A DNA stretch of 64,000 nucleotides from Methylobacterium cerastii (GTDB lineage: Bacteria > Pseudomonadota > Alphaproteobacteria > Rhizobiales > Beijerinckiaceae): contig NZ_BPQG01000011.1 in assembly GCF_022179125.1 (NCBI RefSeq), positions 50,339-114,338 of the forward strand. Reading direction: 5' to 3'. The position numbers and the translations under genes are program-made. Below, one piece after another: positions 55,106 through 63,702 of the stretch (position 1 is its first letter; each line of letters starts with the position of its first letter). Below the pieces are notes generated by a model. It saw only the letters and a program-made list of their open reading frames with translations. It was not told where the DNA came from and made no database searches.

Positions 55106-55618
55106 ATGTCCGAACTGCTGTCCCTTCAGGCCGCGCTGAACGCCCGGATCCCGGCCCTTTCGGGGGATGCGTCCGGCGCGGCGCGCCGCGGCTGCCCGCT
55201 CTCGGACCTGCGCGACCGCCTGCGCCGCGCGGGCCTGCGCCCGACGCGCCAGCGCCTGTCGCTCGGCTGGTTGCTGTTCGGGCGCGGCGACCGCCACCTG
55301 ACGGCGGAAATGCTCTACGACGAGGCGATGCGCGCCAAGGTTCCGGTGTCGCTGGCCACCGTCTACAACACCCTGCACCAGTTCACCGAGGTCGGCCTTC
55401 TACGCCAGCTCGCGCTCGACGGGTCGAAGGCGTACTTCGACACCAACCCCTCCGAGCACCACCACTTCTTCCTTGAGGACGAAGGTCAGGTGATGGACAT
55501 GCCCGATTGCGGCATCTCCGTCGAATCGCTTCCCGACGCGCCGGAAGGCATGGAGATCGCCGGCGTCGAGGTGATCGTCCGCCTCCGCCGCCGGGCCGGC
55601 GCCCGCCGCCAGAGCTGA
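55106..55618 (+). CDS. irr: Iron response regulator Irr (Fur family)
   Basis: The 170-residue protein has an N-terminal winged helix (LRRAGLRPTRQRLSLGWLLFG and SLATVYNTLHQFTEVGLLRQ) and the Irr-type dimer region with FDTNPSEHHHFFLEDEGQVMDM. Unlike Fur, Irr responds to haem synthesis status, and in Bradyrhizobium it is degraded on haem binding. A Cys-Pro pair (C30-P31, GCPLSDL) in the N-terminal tail resembles a haem regulatory motif. Divergent pairing with fabA is seen in several alphaproteobacteria. A terminator follows. Confidence 0.92.
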   Translation: MSELLSLQAALNARIPALSGDASGAARRGCPLSDLRDRLRRAGLRPTRQRLSLGWLLFGRGDRHLTAEMLYDEAMRAKVPVSLATVYNTLHQFTEVGLLRQLALDGSKAYFDTNPSEHHHFFLEDEGQVMDMPDCGISVESLPDAPEGMEIAGVEVIVRLRRRAGARRQS

Positions 55619-55645
55619 GCGGCCGTCAACGTCTCCGAATCGAAG

Positions 55646-55675
55646 AAGGCCCGGTGCGAACCGGGCCTTTTTTCT
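55646..55675. terminator. Strong terminator between irr and the SH3 gene
   Basis: AAGGCCCGGT (55646-55655) pairs perfectly with ACCGGGCCTT (55660-55669) around GCGA and is followed by a run of Ts (55668-55673). The final base belongs to the stop codon of the convergent SH3 gene, so it may serve both. Confidence 0.9.
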
Positions 55676-56256
55676 TAGTCGACCTTCTCGTTCGGGTAGA
55701 CGCCCCACAGGCGGTCCTGGTGGATGTAGCCGTCCACGTCGCGCTTGGAGGGCAGCGCGACGACGAGGCGGCACCACGATCCGGTGCAGCTCTTCACGCT
55801 GCCGATCACGCCGGCCTCCAGGCGCGCCTCGTCCTCGGCGCCGTCGTCGGCCCGCGCCCGCAGCGGGATCGCGGCCTTGTCGGCGCCCTTCGAGGCGGTG
55901 ACGATCGCGGTGCGGCGGCCCGACAGCAACGAGTGCAGGACCCACCCCTCGGTCCCTTCCGAATCGCGGATGCGGCGCCAGGTCTCGAACTCGGCGACGA
56001 TCTCCACCGGCATGCCGGCGCGCTGGAACACCCAGAGGGTGCGGTGATCCTTCGAAGGCCCCTCGCGCAGGTTCACGCGATCGGTCTTGAGGCTGGCATA
56101 GCGCGGCAGCGGCAGCTTGGTGACCGGACCCACGCCGGATTCGGGGCCGCCGCCCGCGGCGGGCGCGGCCAGCGCCGACCTGGTGACCAGGGGAAGCGTG
56201 AGGGCGGGCGACGCCAGGAGGGCGGCGCCCGCGAAGAAGAGCCGAGCCAGCCGCAT
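55675..56256 (-). CDS. Exported SH3-domain protein (DUF1058-type)
   Basis: The 193-residue protein has a signal peptide (LARLFFAGAALLASPALTLP...) and two bacterial SH3-like halves: TDRVNLREGPSKDHRTLWVF to WVLHSLLSGRRTAIV, and LRARADDGAEDEARLEAGVIGSV to GYIHQDRLWGVYPNE. DUF1058/SH3_4 proteins occur in the alphaproteobacterial periplasm and may bind peptidoglycan. The start at 56256 was set at the signal peptide, as upstream codons are not protein-like. Confidence 0.85.
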   Translation of the reverse strand: MRLARLFFAGAALLASPALTLPLVTRSALAAPAAGGGPESGVGPVTKLPLPRYASLKTDRVNLREGPSKDHRTLWVFQRAGMPVEIVAEFETWRRIRDSEGTEGWVLHSLLSGRRTAIVTASKGADKAAIPLRARADDGAEDEARLEAGVIGSVKSCTGSWCRLVVALPSKRDVDGYIHQDRLWGVYPNEKVD

Positions 56257-56494
56257 CGTCCATCTCCTGATCTGCGCACGACGAAGGAACGCCCGCACCG
56301 CGCGGCGATGCCGGCGCGGCACTTCCGATTGTGTTCCGGCCTGCCTCTGATAGAGAGGCCGGAAGCCGTCCGCACCTGTCTGGCGGAGCTCGGTTAACGG
56401 AGCTTGAAACCGGGGACGCGGCCGGTCCACGATGCGCCGACGCCGCGCGAGGCGTTCGTGTCGGGCCTGCCCGAACCCGGTGATGGGAGAGATG

Positions 56495-57496
56495 ATGTCG
56501 TTGAAGCGCAAGCCGCTCGTCGTCGTGACGCGACGCCTGCCGGACGCGGTCGAGACGCGGATGCGCGAGCTGTTCGATGCGCGGCTGAACCACGACGACG
56601 CCCCGCTCGCGCCCGAGCAGATCGCCGCCGCGATGCGCGAGGCCGACGTGCTCGTTCCCACCGTCACCGACAAGATCGATGCGGGCCTCCTCGCCCAGGC
56701 CGGGCCGAACCTCCGGCTGATCGCCAACTTCGGCAACGGCGTCGATCACATCGACGTGTCGGCAGCCTTGGAGCGCGGCATCACCGTCACCAACACCCCC
56801 GGCGTCCTCACCGAGGACACCGCCGACATGACCATGGCGCTGATCCTGGCCGTGGCGCGGCGCGTACCCGAGGGTGCGCGCATCATTCCCGACGACGACT
56901 GGACCACGGGCTGGTCGCCGACCTGGATGCTTGGTCGCCGTATCACCGGCAAGCGCCTCGGCATCGTCGGCATGGGCCGGATCGGCCAGGCGCTCGCGCG
57001 CCGCGCCAAGGCGTTCGGGCTGCAGATCCACTATCACAACCGCCGCCGGGTGCCGGCCGCGATCGAGGCCGGGCTGGAGGCGACCTACTGGGAATCACTC
57101 GACCAGATGCTGGCCCGCGTCGACATCGTGTCGGTCAACTGCCCGCACACGCCCGCGACTTACCACCTGCTCTCGGCCCGCCGCCTCAAGCTGATGAAGC
57201 CCGAGGCGATCGTCGTGAACACGGCCCGCGGCGAGGTGATCGACGAGAACGCGCTCGCCCGCCTGATCGAGGCCGGCGAGATCTCTGCGGCCGGCCTCGA
57301 TGTGTTCGAGCAGGAGCCGGCGGTGAGCCCGCGCCTGGTCAAGCTCGCCAAGTCCGGCAAGGTCGTGCTGCTGCCGCACATGGGCTCGGCGACGTTCGAG
57401 AGCCGGATCGACATGGGCGAGAAGGTGATCATCAACATCAAGACCTTCATGGACGGTCACCGCCCGCCGGACCGGATTCTGCCCAGCATGCTCTGA
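56495..57496 (+). CDS. D-isomer-specific 2-hydroxyacid dehydrogenase (glyoxylate reductase-like)
   Basis: This 333-residue NAD(P)-dependent enzyme has the dinucleotide motif in GKRLGIVGMGRIGQALA, catalytic Arg in NTARGEVIDE, Glu in AAGLDVFEQEP and His in LLPHMGSATFESR. The order and length match glyoxylate/hydroxypyruvate reductases of the GyaR group. Start candidates cluster at 56483-56495. GGGAG fits the ATG at 56495 best. The DUF1796-like gene starts 22 bp after its stop, so the two may be one unit. Confidence 0.9.
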   Translation: MSLKRKPLVVVTRRLPDAVETRMRELFDARLNHDDAPLAPEQIAAAMREADVLVPTVTDKIDAGLLAQAGPNLRLIANFGNGVDHIDVSAALERGITVTNTPGVLTEDTADMTMALILAVARRVPEGARIIPDDDWTTGWSPTWMLGRRITGKRLGIVGMGRIGQALARRAKAFGLQIHYHNRRRVPAAIEAGLEATYWESLDQMLARVDIVSVNCPHTPATYHLLSARRLKLMKPEAIVVNTARGEVIDENALARLIEAGEISAAGLDVFEQEPAVSPRLVKLAKSGKVVLLPHMGSATFESRIDMGEKVIINIKTFMDGHRPPDRILPSML

Positions 57497-57518
57497 GGCG
57501 CGCGGGGCGGGCATCGGC

Positions 57519-58643
57519 ATGGCGGGCGTCGCGACGGAGAAGGCCACGGTTCCGGGTCTCGCCACGCGCATGGCTGCGTTCCGCAGCCTCGGCGGCAATT
57601 GCGAGTTCGGCTTTGTTCAGCGCTATTGCGGCGCCGAGCCCTCGGGCCTGCTCCGCTTCTCCTACACGCCGCTCGACGACCTGATCGATGCGCTGGAAAC
57701 CCGCTTCGAGCGCTACGGCGCGCCCTCGGACCTCGTGCTGGCTCCGACCGAGACCGGCGTCTACTATTGCCGGAGCCGGACCTACAACATCTGGTCGAAC
57801 ACGCAGCGGACCGTCGCGGGCACCGACCACGACGCGCTGCTCGAACGCGAGTACGGCCGGGTCGCGCACCTTAAGGCGAGGATGCTCGCCGACCTTGCCA
57901 CCGGCGAGAAGATCCTCGTGCGAAAGGCCGACGCGGGACAGACCGACGCCGACTTCCAGCGCCTGGCCGAGGCGGTCTGGCGCCACGGCCCCTCGACCCT
58001 GCTGCGGGTGAGGGAAGCCGCCCCGGGCTCGGCGACCGAGCCGCTCCGGCGCACCGGCGACCTTGTGCTCGAAGGAAGCGTCCGGCGGTTCGCCCCCGGC
58101 GAGCAGGCCTGGGACGTCGAGCTCGAATCCTGGGTCGCGCTGTGCGACGCGGCCTACGCCGCCCGTGCCGGCGTGGCGCCGGCCGCGCTCGCCGCCGCGC
58201 CCTCGGCCGACGCGATGCGGCTTCCGCGCCGAACGACGCTGCACGCGGCGCATAATCAGCGTCCGGGTTTCAGCGCCTACACTAAGCTCCTCGACACGAC
58301 GCGGTTCGATCCGGCCACGCCCTACGTGTTCTCGGCCTGGATCCGCATTCCGGCGGACGCGTCGCCTGAGCGCATTTTCGCCGCGTTGGGCCGTGAGCGC
58401 CTGGGTTGGTGCGACGCCGACCTGGGCATCCGCGACCGGTGGCAGCGGATCTGGGCTGCGGGGCGCGTCGGCGACGGGACCGACCGCCCCTGCGTCGGCC
58501 TCGGCCTGATCGGGGATGCTGGCGACCGATTCGAGTCCCGCGACTGGCATCTGCGGGAGGGGGCGGTGCCCGACTGGTCGGCCCCCCCGCCACCGGAGGC
58601 GATGGGCTTTTTCGCGCGCCTGCGCGACCGACTTGGGGGCTGA
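57519..58643 (+). CDS. DUF1796-like (putative papain-like peptidase) protein of unknown function
   Basis: The 374-residue soluble protein has an N-terminal segment SLGGNCEFGFVQRYCG (residues 23-38), resembling the Cys-containing start of DUF1796 putative papain-like peptidases (SLGxxC). A matching FSYTPLDDLIDAL and YNIWSNTQRT follow. Residues 215-374 form a second region with jelly-roll-like text (KLLDTTRFDPATPYVFSAWIRIP, then DRPCVGLGLIGDAGDRFESRDW), perhaps a carbohydrate-binding fold. The function is unknown. The catalytic Cys is C28 if the peptidase link is right. Confidence 0.6.
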   Translation: MAGVATEKATVPGLATRMAAFRSLGGNCEFGFVQRYCGAEPSGLLRFSYTPLDDLIDALETRFERYGAPSDLVLAPTETGVYYCRSRTYNIWSNTQRTVAGTDHDALLEREYGRVAHLKARMLADLATGEKILVRKADAGQTDADFQRLAEAVWRHGPSTLLRVREAAPGSATEPLRRTGDLVLEGSVRRFAPGEQAWDVELESWVALCDAAYAARAGVAPAALAAAPSADAMRLPRRTTLHAAHNQRPGFSAYTKLLDTTRFDPATPYVFSAWIRIPADASPERIFAALGRERLGWCDADLGIRDRWQRIWAAGRVGDGTDRPCVGLGLIGDAGDRFESRDWHLREGAVPDWSAPPPPEAMGFFARLRDRLGG

Positions 58644-58676
58644 TCCGGGTTCGATTGTCCAAGCAGGGCGTGCAGC

Positions 58677-59294
58677 TCAGACTATGTCGCCGCCCACTGA
58701 GACCGGCGCGTTCGCGCTCTGGAACAGCCGCTCGCTCGTGAGCTTGAGGAAGCTGAAACCGAATTCCGGGTTCTGGTAGTAGAGCTGCTTGACCGCGGAA
58801 TAGGGCACCTCCAGCGCCCGGCCAGCCTCCGTGCAGATCAGCGAAGCCGTGCGCCGGTTGCCCGGCGAGAGTAGGCCGAGCTCGCCGACGATGCCGCCGG
58901 CCCGCACCTCGATTTCGTATTCCGGAATGCGGAAGCAACCGGCCTCGACGTAGTACATCGTCGTCGCCTCCTCGCCCTTGGCGAAGAGCGCGGCGCCGGC
59001 CGCGAAGGCGCGCTCGGTGCCGTAGGGCTTGAGCCAATCGAGGGAGAGGTCGCCCTCGGCGGCCGTCTCCACGTCGCGCACGAGCCGGACCATCTGCCAG
59101 AGCCGCCAGGCGTTGAACGGGATCTGGATCGCCTCCGTCAGCACCACCGGCATGCTGCCGATCAGCAGCCCGTAGGTGATGACCGCGGCGCTCGCGACCA
59201 GCGAGATGATCCTGAGGGGGATCATCGTACTCATCGCCGAGGCCGAGATGGTCAGCGCCGTCCCGAGATAGCCGATGCCCTCGACCCAGTTCAT
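58677..59294 (-). CDS. Membrane protein with C-terminal cyclic-nucleotide-binding domain
   Basis: This 205-residue protein has about three membrane helices in its first 70 residues (WVEGIGYLGTALTISASAM, LRIISLVASAAVITYGLLIG, MPVVLTEAIQIPFNAWRLW). A cNMP-binding beta roll follows (about 95-190): ALFAKGEEATTMYYVEAG, then GGIVGELGLLSPGNRRTASLIC. Arrangements like this (DUF3456/Popeye-like) bind a cyclic nucleotide at the inner membrane. The ligand and role are unknown. An upstream ATG at 59339 is possible but adds unlikely residues. Confidence 0.75.
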   Translation of the reverse strand: MNWVEGIGYLGTALTISASAMSTMIPLRIISLVASAAVITYGLLIGSMPVVLTEAIQIPFNAWRLWQMVRLVRDVETAAEGDLSLDWLKPYGTERAFAAGAALFAKGEEATTMYYVEAGCFRIPEYEIEVRAGGIVGELGLLSPGNRRTASLICTEAGRALEVPYSAVKQLYYQNPEFGFSFLKLTSERLFQSANAPVSVGGDIV

Positions 59295-59389
59295 CAGACG
59301 GCCCCGTTCCGCGTCGCGATCGCACGCCGCCTGATGCATCGCGTTTCGGGGCTGACCGCAAGACGATCCGGCGCCGCCGCCGCATCCCG

Positions 59390-60718
59390 TCAGGCGGCTG
59401 TGCCCATCCGGATACGCTCGGCGACGGCGACGGCCGCGCGCACGCCCTCCTCGTAGGCGCCGCCGGCGGTGCCCCATTGCTCGCGCGACAGCGCCTCGCC
59501 GGCAAACCAGATCGTCCCGCCGACCGCCTCATGGAGCACGCGGCGTGCACCCGCATGGCCGGGAGGCACCGAGGCCCAGGAGCCGCGCGACCACGGATCG
59601 TGGCGCCATTCGCTGACCGCTGGGATCGACAGGTCGTGGAGGCGGCGCGCTCCGAAATGGTCGGCCAGCGTCGCGCGCACGCGGCGGCGCAGCCCGTCCT
59701 CCCCGGTGCCGGCCGCGTCGATCTCGGCGGCGCCGACCGCGTCGAGCTCGAAGTAGTGGAACGGCGTGTCGTCGATCCGCGTGAGCAGGCCCGGCGGGCT
59801 GAGTCGGCTGCCGACGAGGCTCGCGAGGCGGTCCCGACCGCGGAACGGGCTCGCCGGCCAATGCAGCACCGCGTGCTCGTAGATGCCGGCGCGGAACCCG
59901 TCGATCGCCGCGCGAGTCGGCGCGGGCAGGGCCGGAGAAAAGGCGACGGCGTCGCGCAGCACCATCATCGGCACCGTCACGACCACCGCGCGGGCCTTCA
60001 GGCTCCGGCCGTCGGCGGTGGCGATGCGGACGCCGACGCCCGACCAGTCGATCCGCGTCACCGGACAGTTCAGCGCGATCGGCAGCTCTTGCGCGAGGCG
60101 GGCGAGGTAGCCGCCGAAGCCGCCGGCGATGAAGAAGTTGTCGCCGTATTCCATGCTGGGGAAGTCGTGCAGCGAGACCTCCTTCAGCGGGCGGCCAGAG
60201 ACCAGCCCGTGGACCAGGGCGACGCGGGCGCCCCAGGGGCCGAGGCTGCGGGGTAGGGCGCTCGCCGCGGAGCGGTCCGGGCCGTCCTCGGCGGCGCCCG
60301 CATGCATCGCCCGGTCGGCGCGGTCGAAGGACCGGGCCGAGGCGGCGACCTCGGACGGCCGTCCCGGGCGGCGTCCGACCCAGACGTGGCCCTCCTGCGC
60401 GGCGCGGCGGAGGGGCTCGCCGCGGGCGAAGCCCAGCTGCACGAGGGGGTTGATCGGCCCGGCATGAAGCCAGTGCGCTCCGAGGTCGATCGCGTGACCG
60501 CGCAACGTCGTCGTCACCGTACGACCGCCGACGCGGTCCCGCGCCTCCAGCACGGCGACCGACAGGCCGGCGGCGATCAGGGTGCGCGCGGCTGCGATCC
60601 CGGCGGCGCCCGCTCCGACGACGACCACGTCGGGGTCGGCGGGCAGCGGGGCGAGCCTGGGCGCGACGCTCGGCCGGAACCGGGCATGCGGGGGTGGCGT
60701 GTCGAGCCTCGGTCTCAT
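59390..60718 (-). CDS. FAD-dependent amine oxidase (flavin monoamine oxidase family)
   Basis: This protein has about 442 residues. The FAD-binding N-terminal motif is DVVVVGAGAAGIAAARTL, with VLEARDRVGGRT and GAHWLHAG typical of monoamine/polyamine oxidases. The C-terminal FAD-contacting region is TIWFAGEALSREQWGTAGGAYEEGVRAA. Such enzymes oxidise amines to aldehydes with H2O2 release. The exact substrate is unclear. The start at 60718 was chosen over an open extension to 60781. It is divergent from the EI24 gene. Confidence 0.9.
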   Translation of the reverse strand: MRPRLDTPPPHARFRPSVAPRLAPLPADPDVVVVGAGAAGIAAARTLIAAGLSVAVLEARDRVGGRTVTTTLRGHAIDLGAHWLHAGPINPLVQLGFARGEPLRRAAQEGHVWVGRRPGRPSEVAASARSFDRADRAMHAGAAEDGPDRSAASALPRSLGPWGARVALVHGLVSGRPLKEVSLHDFPSMEYGDNFFIAGGFGGYLARLAQELPIALNCPVTRIDWSGVGVRIATADGRSLKARAVVVTVPMMVLRDAVAFSPALPAPTRAAIDGFRAGIYEHAVLHWPASPFRGRDRLASLVGSRLSPPGLLTRIDDTPFHYFELDAVGAAEIDAAGTGEDGLRRRVRATLADHFGARRLHDLSIPAVSEWRHDPWSRGSWASVPPGHAGARRVLHEAVGGTIWFAGEALSREQWGTAGGAYEEGVRAAVAVAERIRMGTAA

Positions 60719-60915
60719 GCGCCGGTCACCATCCTTCTCCTCGTACCGGTCCCGGCGGTGGGCCACCCGCCCGGTGGTCATCTCGGATCACGCCGAACGC
60801 CACGACCCGTGCGGCTTTCCAGACGCGTGCACGGGTGCACGACGCCCTTGCGGCGGCGGGATCGGGACACCACAACCGCGATGCGCCGAACCACGGCGGC
60901 AGACGGGATCACGGC

Positions 60916-61626
60916 ATGCTCATCCAGTCGGCACTCGCGGCCCTGCGCCAGACCTTCTCCCCGCCGCTCCGCGCCATCCTGTGGAAGTCGCTCGGGTTGA
61001 CGCTCGGCATCCTGGCACTGGCCTGGTTCGGGCTGACGCGGCTGATCCAGTGGTTCCAGGCGAGCCACCACATCTCGCAATCCTACCCCATCCTCGACAG
61101 CCTCGCCTATTTCCTGGCCGGGTTCGGGCTCTTCGTGGCCTTGGCCTACCTGATGCCGGCAATCTCGATCCTGGTCGCCGGGTTCTTCCTCGACGACGCC
61201 GCCGAGATCGTCGAGCGAACCGACTTCCCGAACGACCCGCCGGGCCGCCCGATGCCATGGGGCTCGGCGATGCTCTACGCCATGCGCTTCGCCGGCCTGA
61301 CCCTGCTGGTGAACCTCGCCGCTTTGGTCATCTTCTTCGTGCCGGTCATCGGGCTGGCGGCGTTCTTCGCCGCCAACGCCTACCTGCTGTCGCGCGAATA
61401 TTTCGAGATGGCCGCCGCCCGCTACCGCCCGCTGGCGGAGGCCGGCGAGATGCGCCGCGCGTTCTCCGGCACCACGATCGCGGCGGGCTGCCTGCTCGCC
61501 GGGATGATGGTTGTGCCGGTGCTCAACCTGCTGACGCCGCTCTTCGGCATCGCGCTGATGGTGCACGTCCACAAGCGGCTGACGCACCGGCTGCCGGCGC
61601 CCGCTCTGCAAGGCCGACTTCGCTAG
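60916..61626 (+). CDS. EI24/CysZ-like integral membrane protein
   Basis: This 236-residue protein has about four to six membrane helices. It contains the EI24-domain features FLAGFGLFVALAYLMPAISILVAGFFLDDAAEIVER, MLYAMRFAGLTLLVNLAALVIFFVPVIG and FAANAYLLSREYFEMAAARY. EI24/CysZ relatives include the sulfate uptake protein CysZ, but this alphaproteobacterial branch is uncharacterised. The ATG at 60916 starts at the conserved N terminus. It is convergent with the NDUFA9-like gene. Confidence 0.87.
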   Translation: MLIQSALAALRQTFSPPLRAILWKSLGLTLGILALAWFGLTRLIQWFQASHHISQSYPILDSLAYFLAGFGLFVALAYLMPAISILVAGFFLDDAAEIVERTDFPNDPPGRPMPWGSAMLYAMRFAGLTLLVNLAALVIFFVPVIGLAAFFAANAYLLSREYFEMAAARYRPLAEAGEMRRAFSGTTIAAGCLLAGMMVVPVLNLLTPLFGIALMVHVHKRLTHRLPAPALQGRLR

Positions 61627-61660
61627 GACGGCGAGGACATCCCGCTGGCGCCACGAGGCC

Positions 61661-62842
61661 CTAGCTGCGGGTGCCCCAGCGCTGGCCCATGCCCGGCGAT
61701 CCACCGGCATCGGCCCCGATCGCGGGACCGGACGCGCGCATGGGCCGATGCTGCGAGCCTTCGCCCATGGGCGTCGGGGCGATCATGTCGGGGATTTCGG
61801 CCTGCTCCTCGGTGCCGCGCCCCTTGGCGAATTGACCGGCCTTGCGGAAGCGCCAGAGATAGCCCGGCACCACGGCCTCGGCGGCGGTCGGCTGGATGCC
61901 GAGACCTTCGAAGCAGCGCCCCTCGGCCTTGGCGGCCTCCGAGACGACGTTGTCGTTCTGCAGCAGGACGACCTGGTCGCGGGTCAGCTTGAGGTCGGCC
62001 GGCAGCAGCCCGAGGGTCAGGGTGTCGGCGAGCTCCATCGCGCGGGCCTGGATCTTGGCGAGCGGAAGCGGCAGCGAAACGACCATGCGCTTGCGCATCG
62101 TCGTCTCCAGCATGTAGCGCACGAGGTGATCGAGGGTCGCGACCTCGGGGCCACCGAGCTCGTAGACCTTGCCGCCGGGCACGCGGCCGTCGGTGGCGAG
62201 CGCGATCGCCTCGGCTACGTCGCCGACGAAGACCGGCTGGAAGCGCGACTCGGCGCCGGCCAGCGGCAGCACCGGCAGGAACCGGGCGAGGCTGGCGAAG
62301 CGGTTAAAGAAGCTGTCGCCAGGACCGAACACGAGGGAGGGCCGGAACACCACCGCGTCGGGCCGGGCGGCGAACACTGCGGCCTCGCCCTCGGCCTTGG
62401 TCCGGGCATAACGCGATTCGGAGTTCCGGTCGGCGCCGATCGCCGAGACGTGGACCATCGCGGCACCCGCCTTCGCCGCCGCCCGCGCGATCTCATCGGG
62501 CCCGTCGACCTGGAGACGCGAGAAGCTCTGCGCACCGGTTTCCTGAAGGATGCCGACGAGGTTGATCACCACGTCCGCGCCCTCGACCGCGCGCCGCACC
62601 GATTCGGGGTAGCGCAGGTTCGCCTGGACGGCGACGATCTGGCCGACCTTGCCGAGCGGCTGGAGGAACAAGGCGAGGTCGGGCCGGCGCACGGCGACAC
62701 GGATGCGGTATCCGCGCTTGGCCAGCGCCCGGACCACGTGACGCCCGAGGAAGCCGGAGCCGCCGAAGATCGTGACCAGCTGCGACGCGGGCCGCGTCAG
62801 GGACGGGGTCAGATGGGTGTTCGGTGTGCTGGAGCCGGTCAT
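61661..62842 (-). CDS. Complex I NDUFA9-subunit-family protein
   Basis: This 393-residue short-chain dehydrogenase-like protein has the nucleotide-binding motif LVTIFGGSGFLGRHVVRALAKRGYRI, then VDGPDEIARAAAKAGAAMVHVSAIGAD, FRPSLVFGPGDSFFNRFA and an extended C-terminal region ending in a low-complexity tail (from about residue 345). NDUFA9 is an accessory subunit of mitochondrial complex I. In alphaproteobacteria the homologue is a related NAD(P)-binding protein whose role in NADH dehydrogenase is plausible but not proven. GACGAGG precedes the ATG at 62842. Confidence 0.9.
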   Translation of the reverse strand: MTGSSTPNTHLTPSLTRPASQLVTIFGGSGFLGRHVVRALAKRGYRIRVAVRRPDLALFLQPLGKVGQIVAVQANLRYPESVRRAVEGADVVINLVGILQETGAQSFSRLQVDGPDEIARAAAKAGAAMVHVSAIGADRNSESRYARTKAEGEAAVFAARPDAVVFRPSLVFGPGDSFFNRFASLARFLPVLPLAGAESRFQPVFVGDVAEAIALATDGRVPGGKVYELGGPEVATLDHLVRYMLETTMRKRMVVSLPLPLAKIQARAMELADTLTLGLLPADLKLTRDQVVLLQNDNVVSEAAKAEGRCFEGLGIQPTAAEAVVPGYLWRFRKAGQFAKGRGTEEQAEIPDMIAPTPMGEGSQHRPMRASGPAIGADAGGSPGMGQRWGTRS

Positions 62843-63002
62843 CGCCTCGTCTCGGTCTGTCTGGCCTTCGGGCTCGGGGGTGTCGCCGCCCCCGGTCACC
62901 CTTTCCTTAGACCATTTTCGCCGACGACACGCGCCGCGCAGGCGACGAAACGGCGACTTGATCGCCGCATCCCCGCCTGCGCGTCACTCACGTGCGAGAC
63001 GC

Positions 63003-63386
63003 TCAGCGGTCCCCGCTCAAGAGCCAGCCGAGCCCGAAGGCCGCGGCGGCGACGATCGCCAGGGTAGCGCCCTTGTTCTCGTCGGCGCGTCGGGCAGCGT
63101 GGCGGCCGTGATGTTCTGCGCGATCGCGATAATGGCGTCCGCGACTCGCGGCCTCGTCGGCGATGGCGCGGCCGCGGGCGCTGGCCTCGTCGATCAGGTG
63201 CTCGCCGTCGCGGCGCCAGACCTGGGCGGTGTCGCGGGCGCGGCCGTAAGCGTGCTGCGCGGCGCCTGCCGCCTGGTCGATCGCGCCGTCGAACTGGCGC
63301 CCGGGGTCGCCGCTCACGGCGCCGACGGCGGTCTTGGCGCGGCCGCGCAGGTGGCGCACGCCGCCTTCGAAACGATCTCGGTTCAT
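63003..63386 (-). CDS. CsbD/DUF883-like stress protein with C-terminal membrane helix
   Basis: The 127-residue protein begins with a CsbD-like helix (MNRDRFEGGVRHLRGRAKTAVGAVSGDPGRQFDGAIDQAAG), then a long Arg/His-rich amphipathic region and a C-terminal membrane anchor (LAIVAAAAFGLGWLLSG) like that of DUF883/ElaB proteins. ElaB-type proteins attach to the membrane during stationary phase and stress, and CsbD is a general-stress protein. It is probably stress-induced. It is read leftward next to a second CsbD gene. Confidence 0.82.
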   Translation of the reverse strand: MNRDRFEGGVRHLRGRAKTAVGAVSGDPGRQFDGAIDQAAGAAQHAYGRARDTAQVWRRDGEHLIDEASARGRAIADEAASRGRHYRDRAEHHGRHAARRADENKGATLAIVAAAAFGLGWLLSGDR

Positions 63387-63489
63387 GATCTCGTCCTCGT
63401 CCTTCGATGTCGGGGGGCGGCGATGGCACGCCCCGCGGATGGGGATCGGGGCTGCACGAGTGCGGCCCCGATCCCGGTCACCGAACGGA

Positions 63490-63702
63490 TCAGATCTTCT
63501 TGACGGCGTCGGCGGCCGTCTGGGCCGCGCCCTTCACGCCGTCCTTGGCGTCGCCGACGGTCTTCTGGGCTTCGCCCTTCAGCTCCTGGGCCTTACCCTC
63601 GGCCTGCAGCTTCTCGTTGCCGGTGACGTTGCCGACGCCCTGCTTGATGTTGCCGACGGCCTCGTTGGCCAGGCCCTTGATCTTGTCGGTGGTGCTGCTC
63701 AT
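63490..63702 (-). CDS. CsbD-family stress protein
   Basis: The 70-residue, highly hydrophilic protein matches CsbD throughout: TDKIKGLANEAVGNIKQGVGN, TGNEKLQAEGKAQELKGEAQKT, then AAQTAADAVKKI. The family is induced in general stress responses (sigma B in Bacillus) and is predicted to be a helical bundle. GGGAGCTTCC lies before the ATG. It precedes the CsbD/DUF883-like gene in the same direction, 103 bp away. Confidence 0.92.
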   Translation of the reverse strand: MSSTTDKIKGLANEAVGNIKQGVGNVTGNEKLQAEGKAQELKGEAQKTVGDAKDGVKGAAQTAADAVKKI

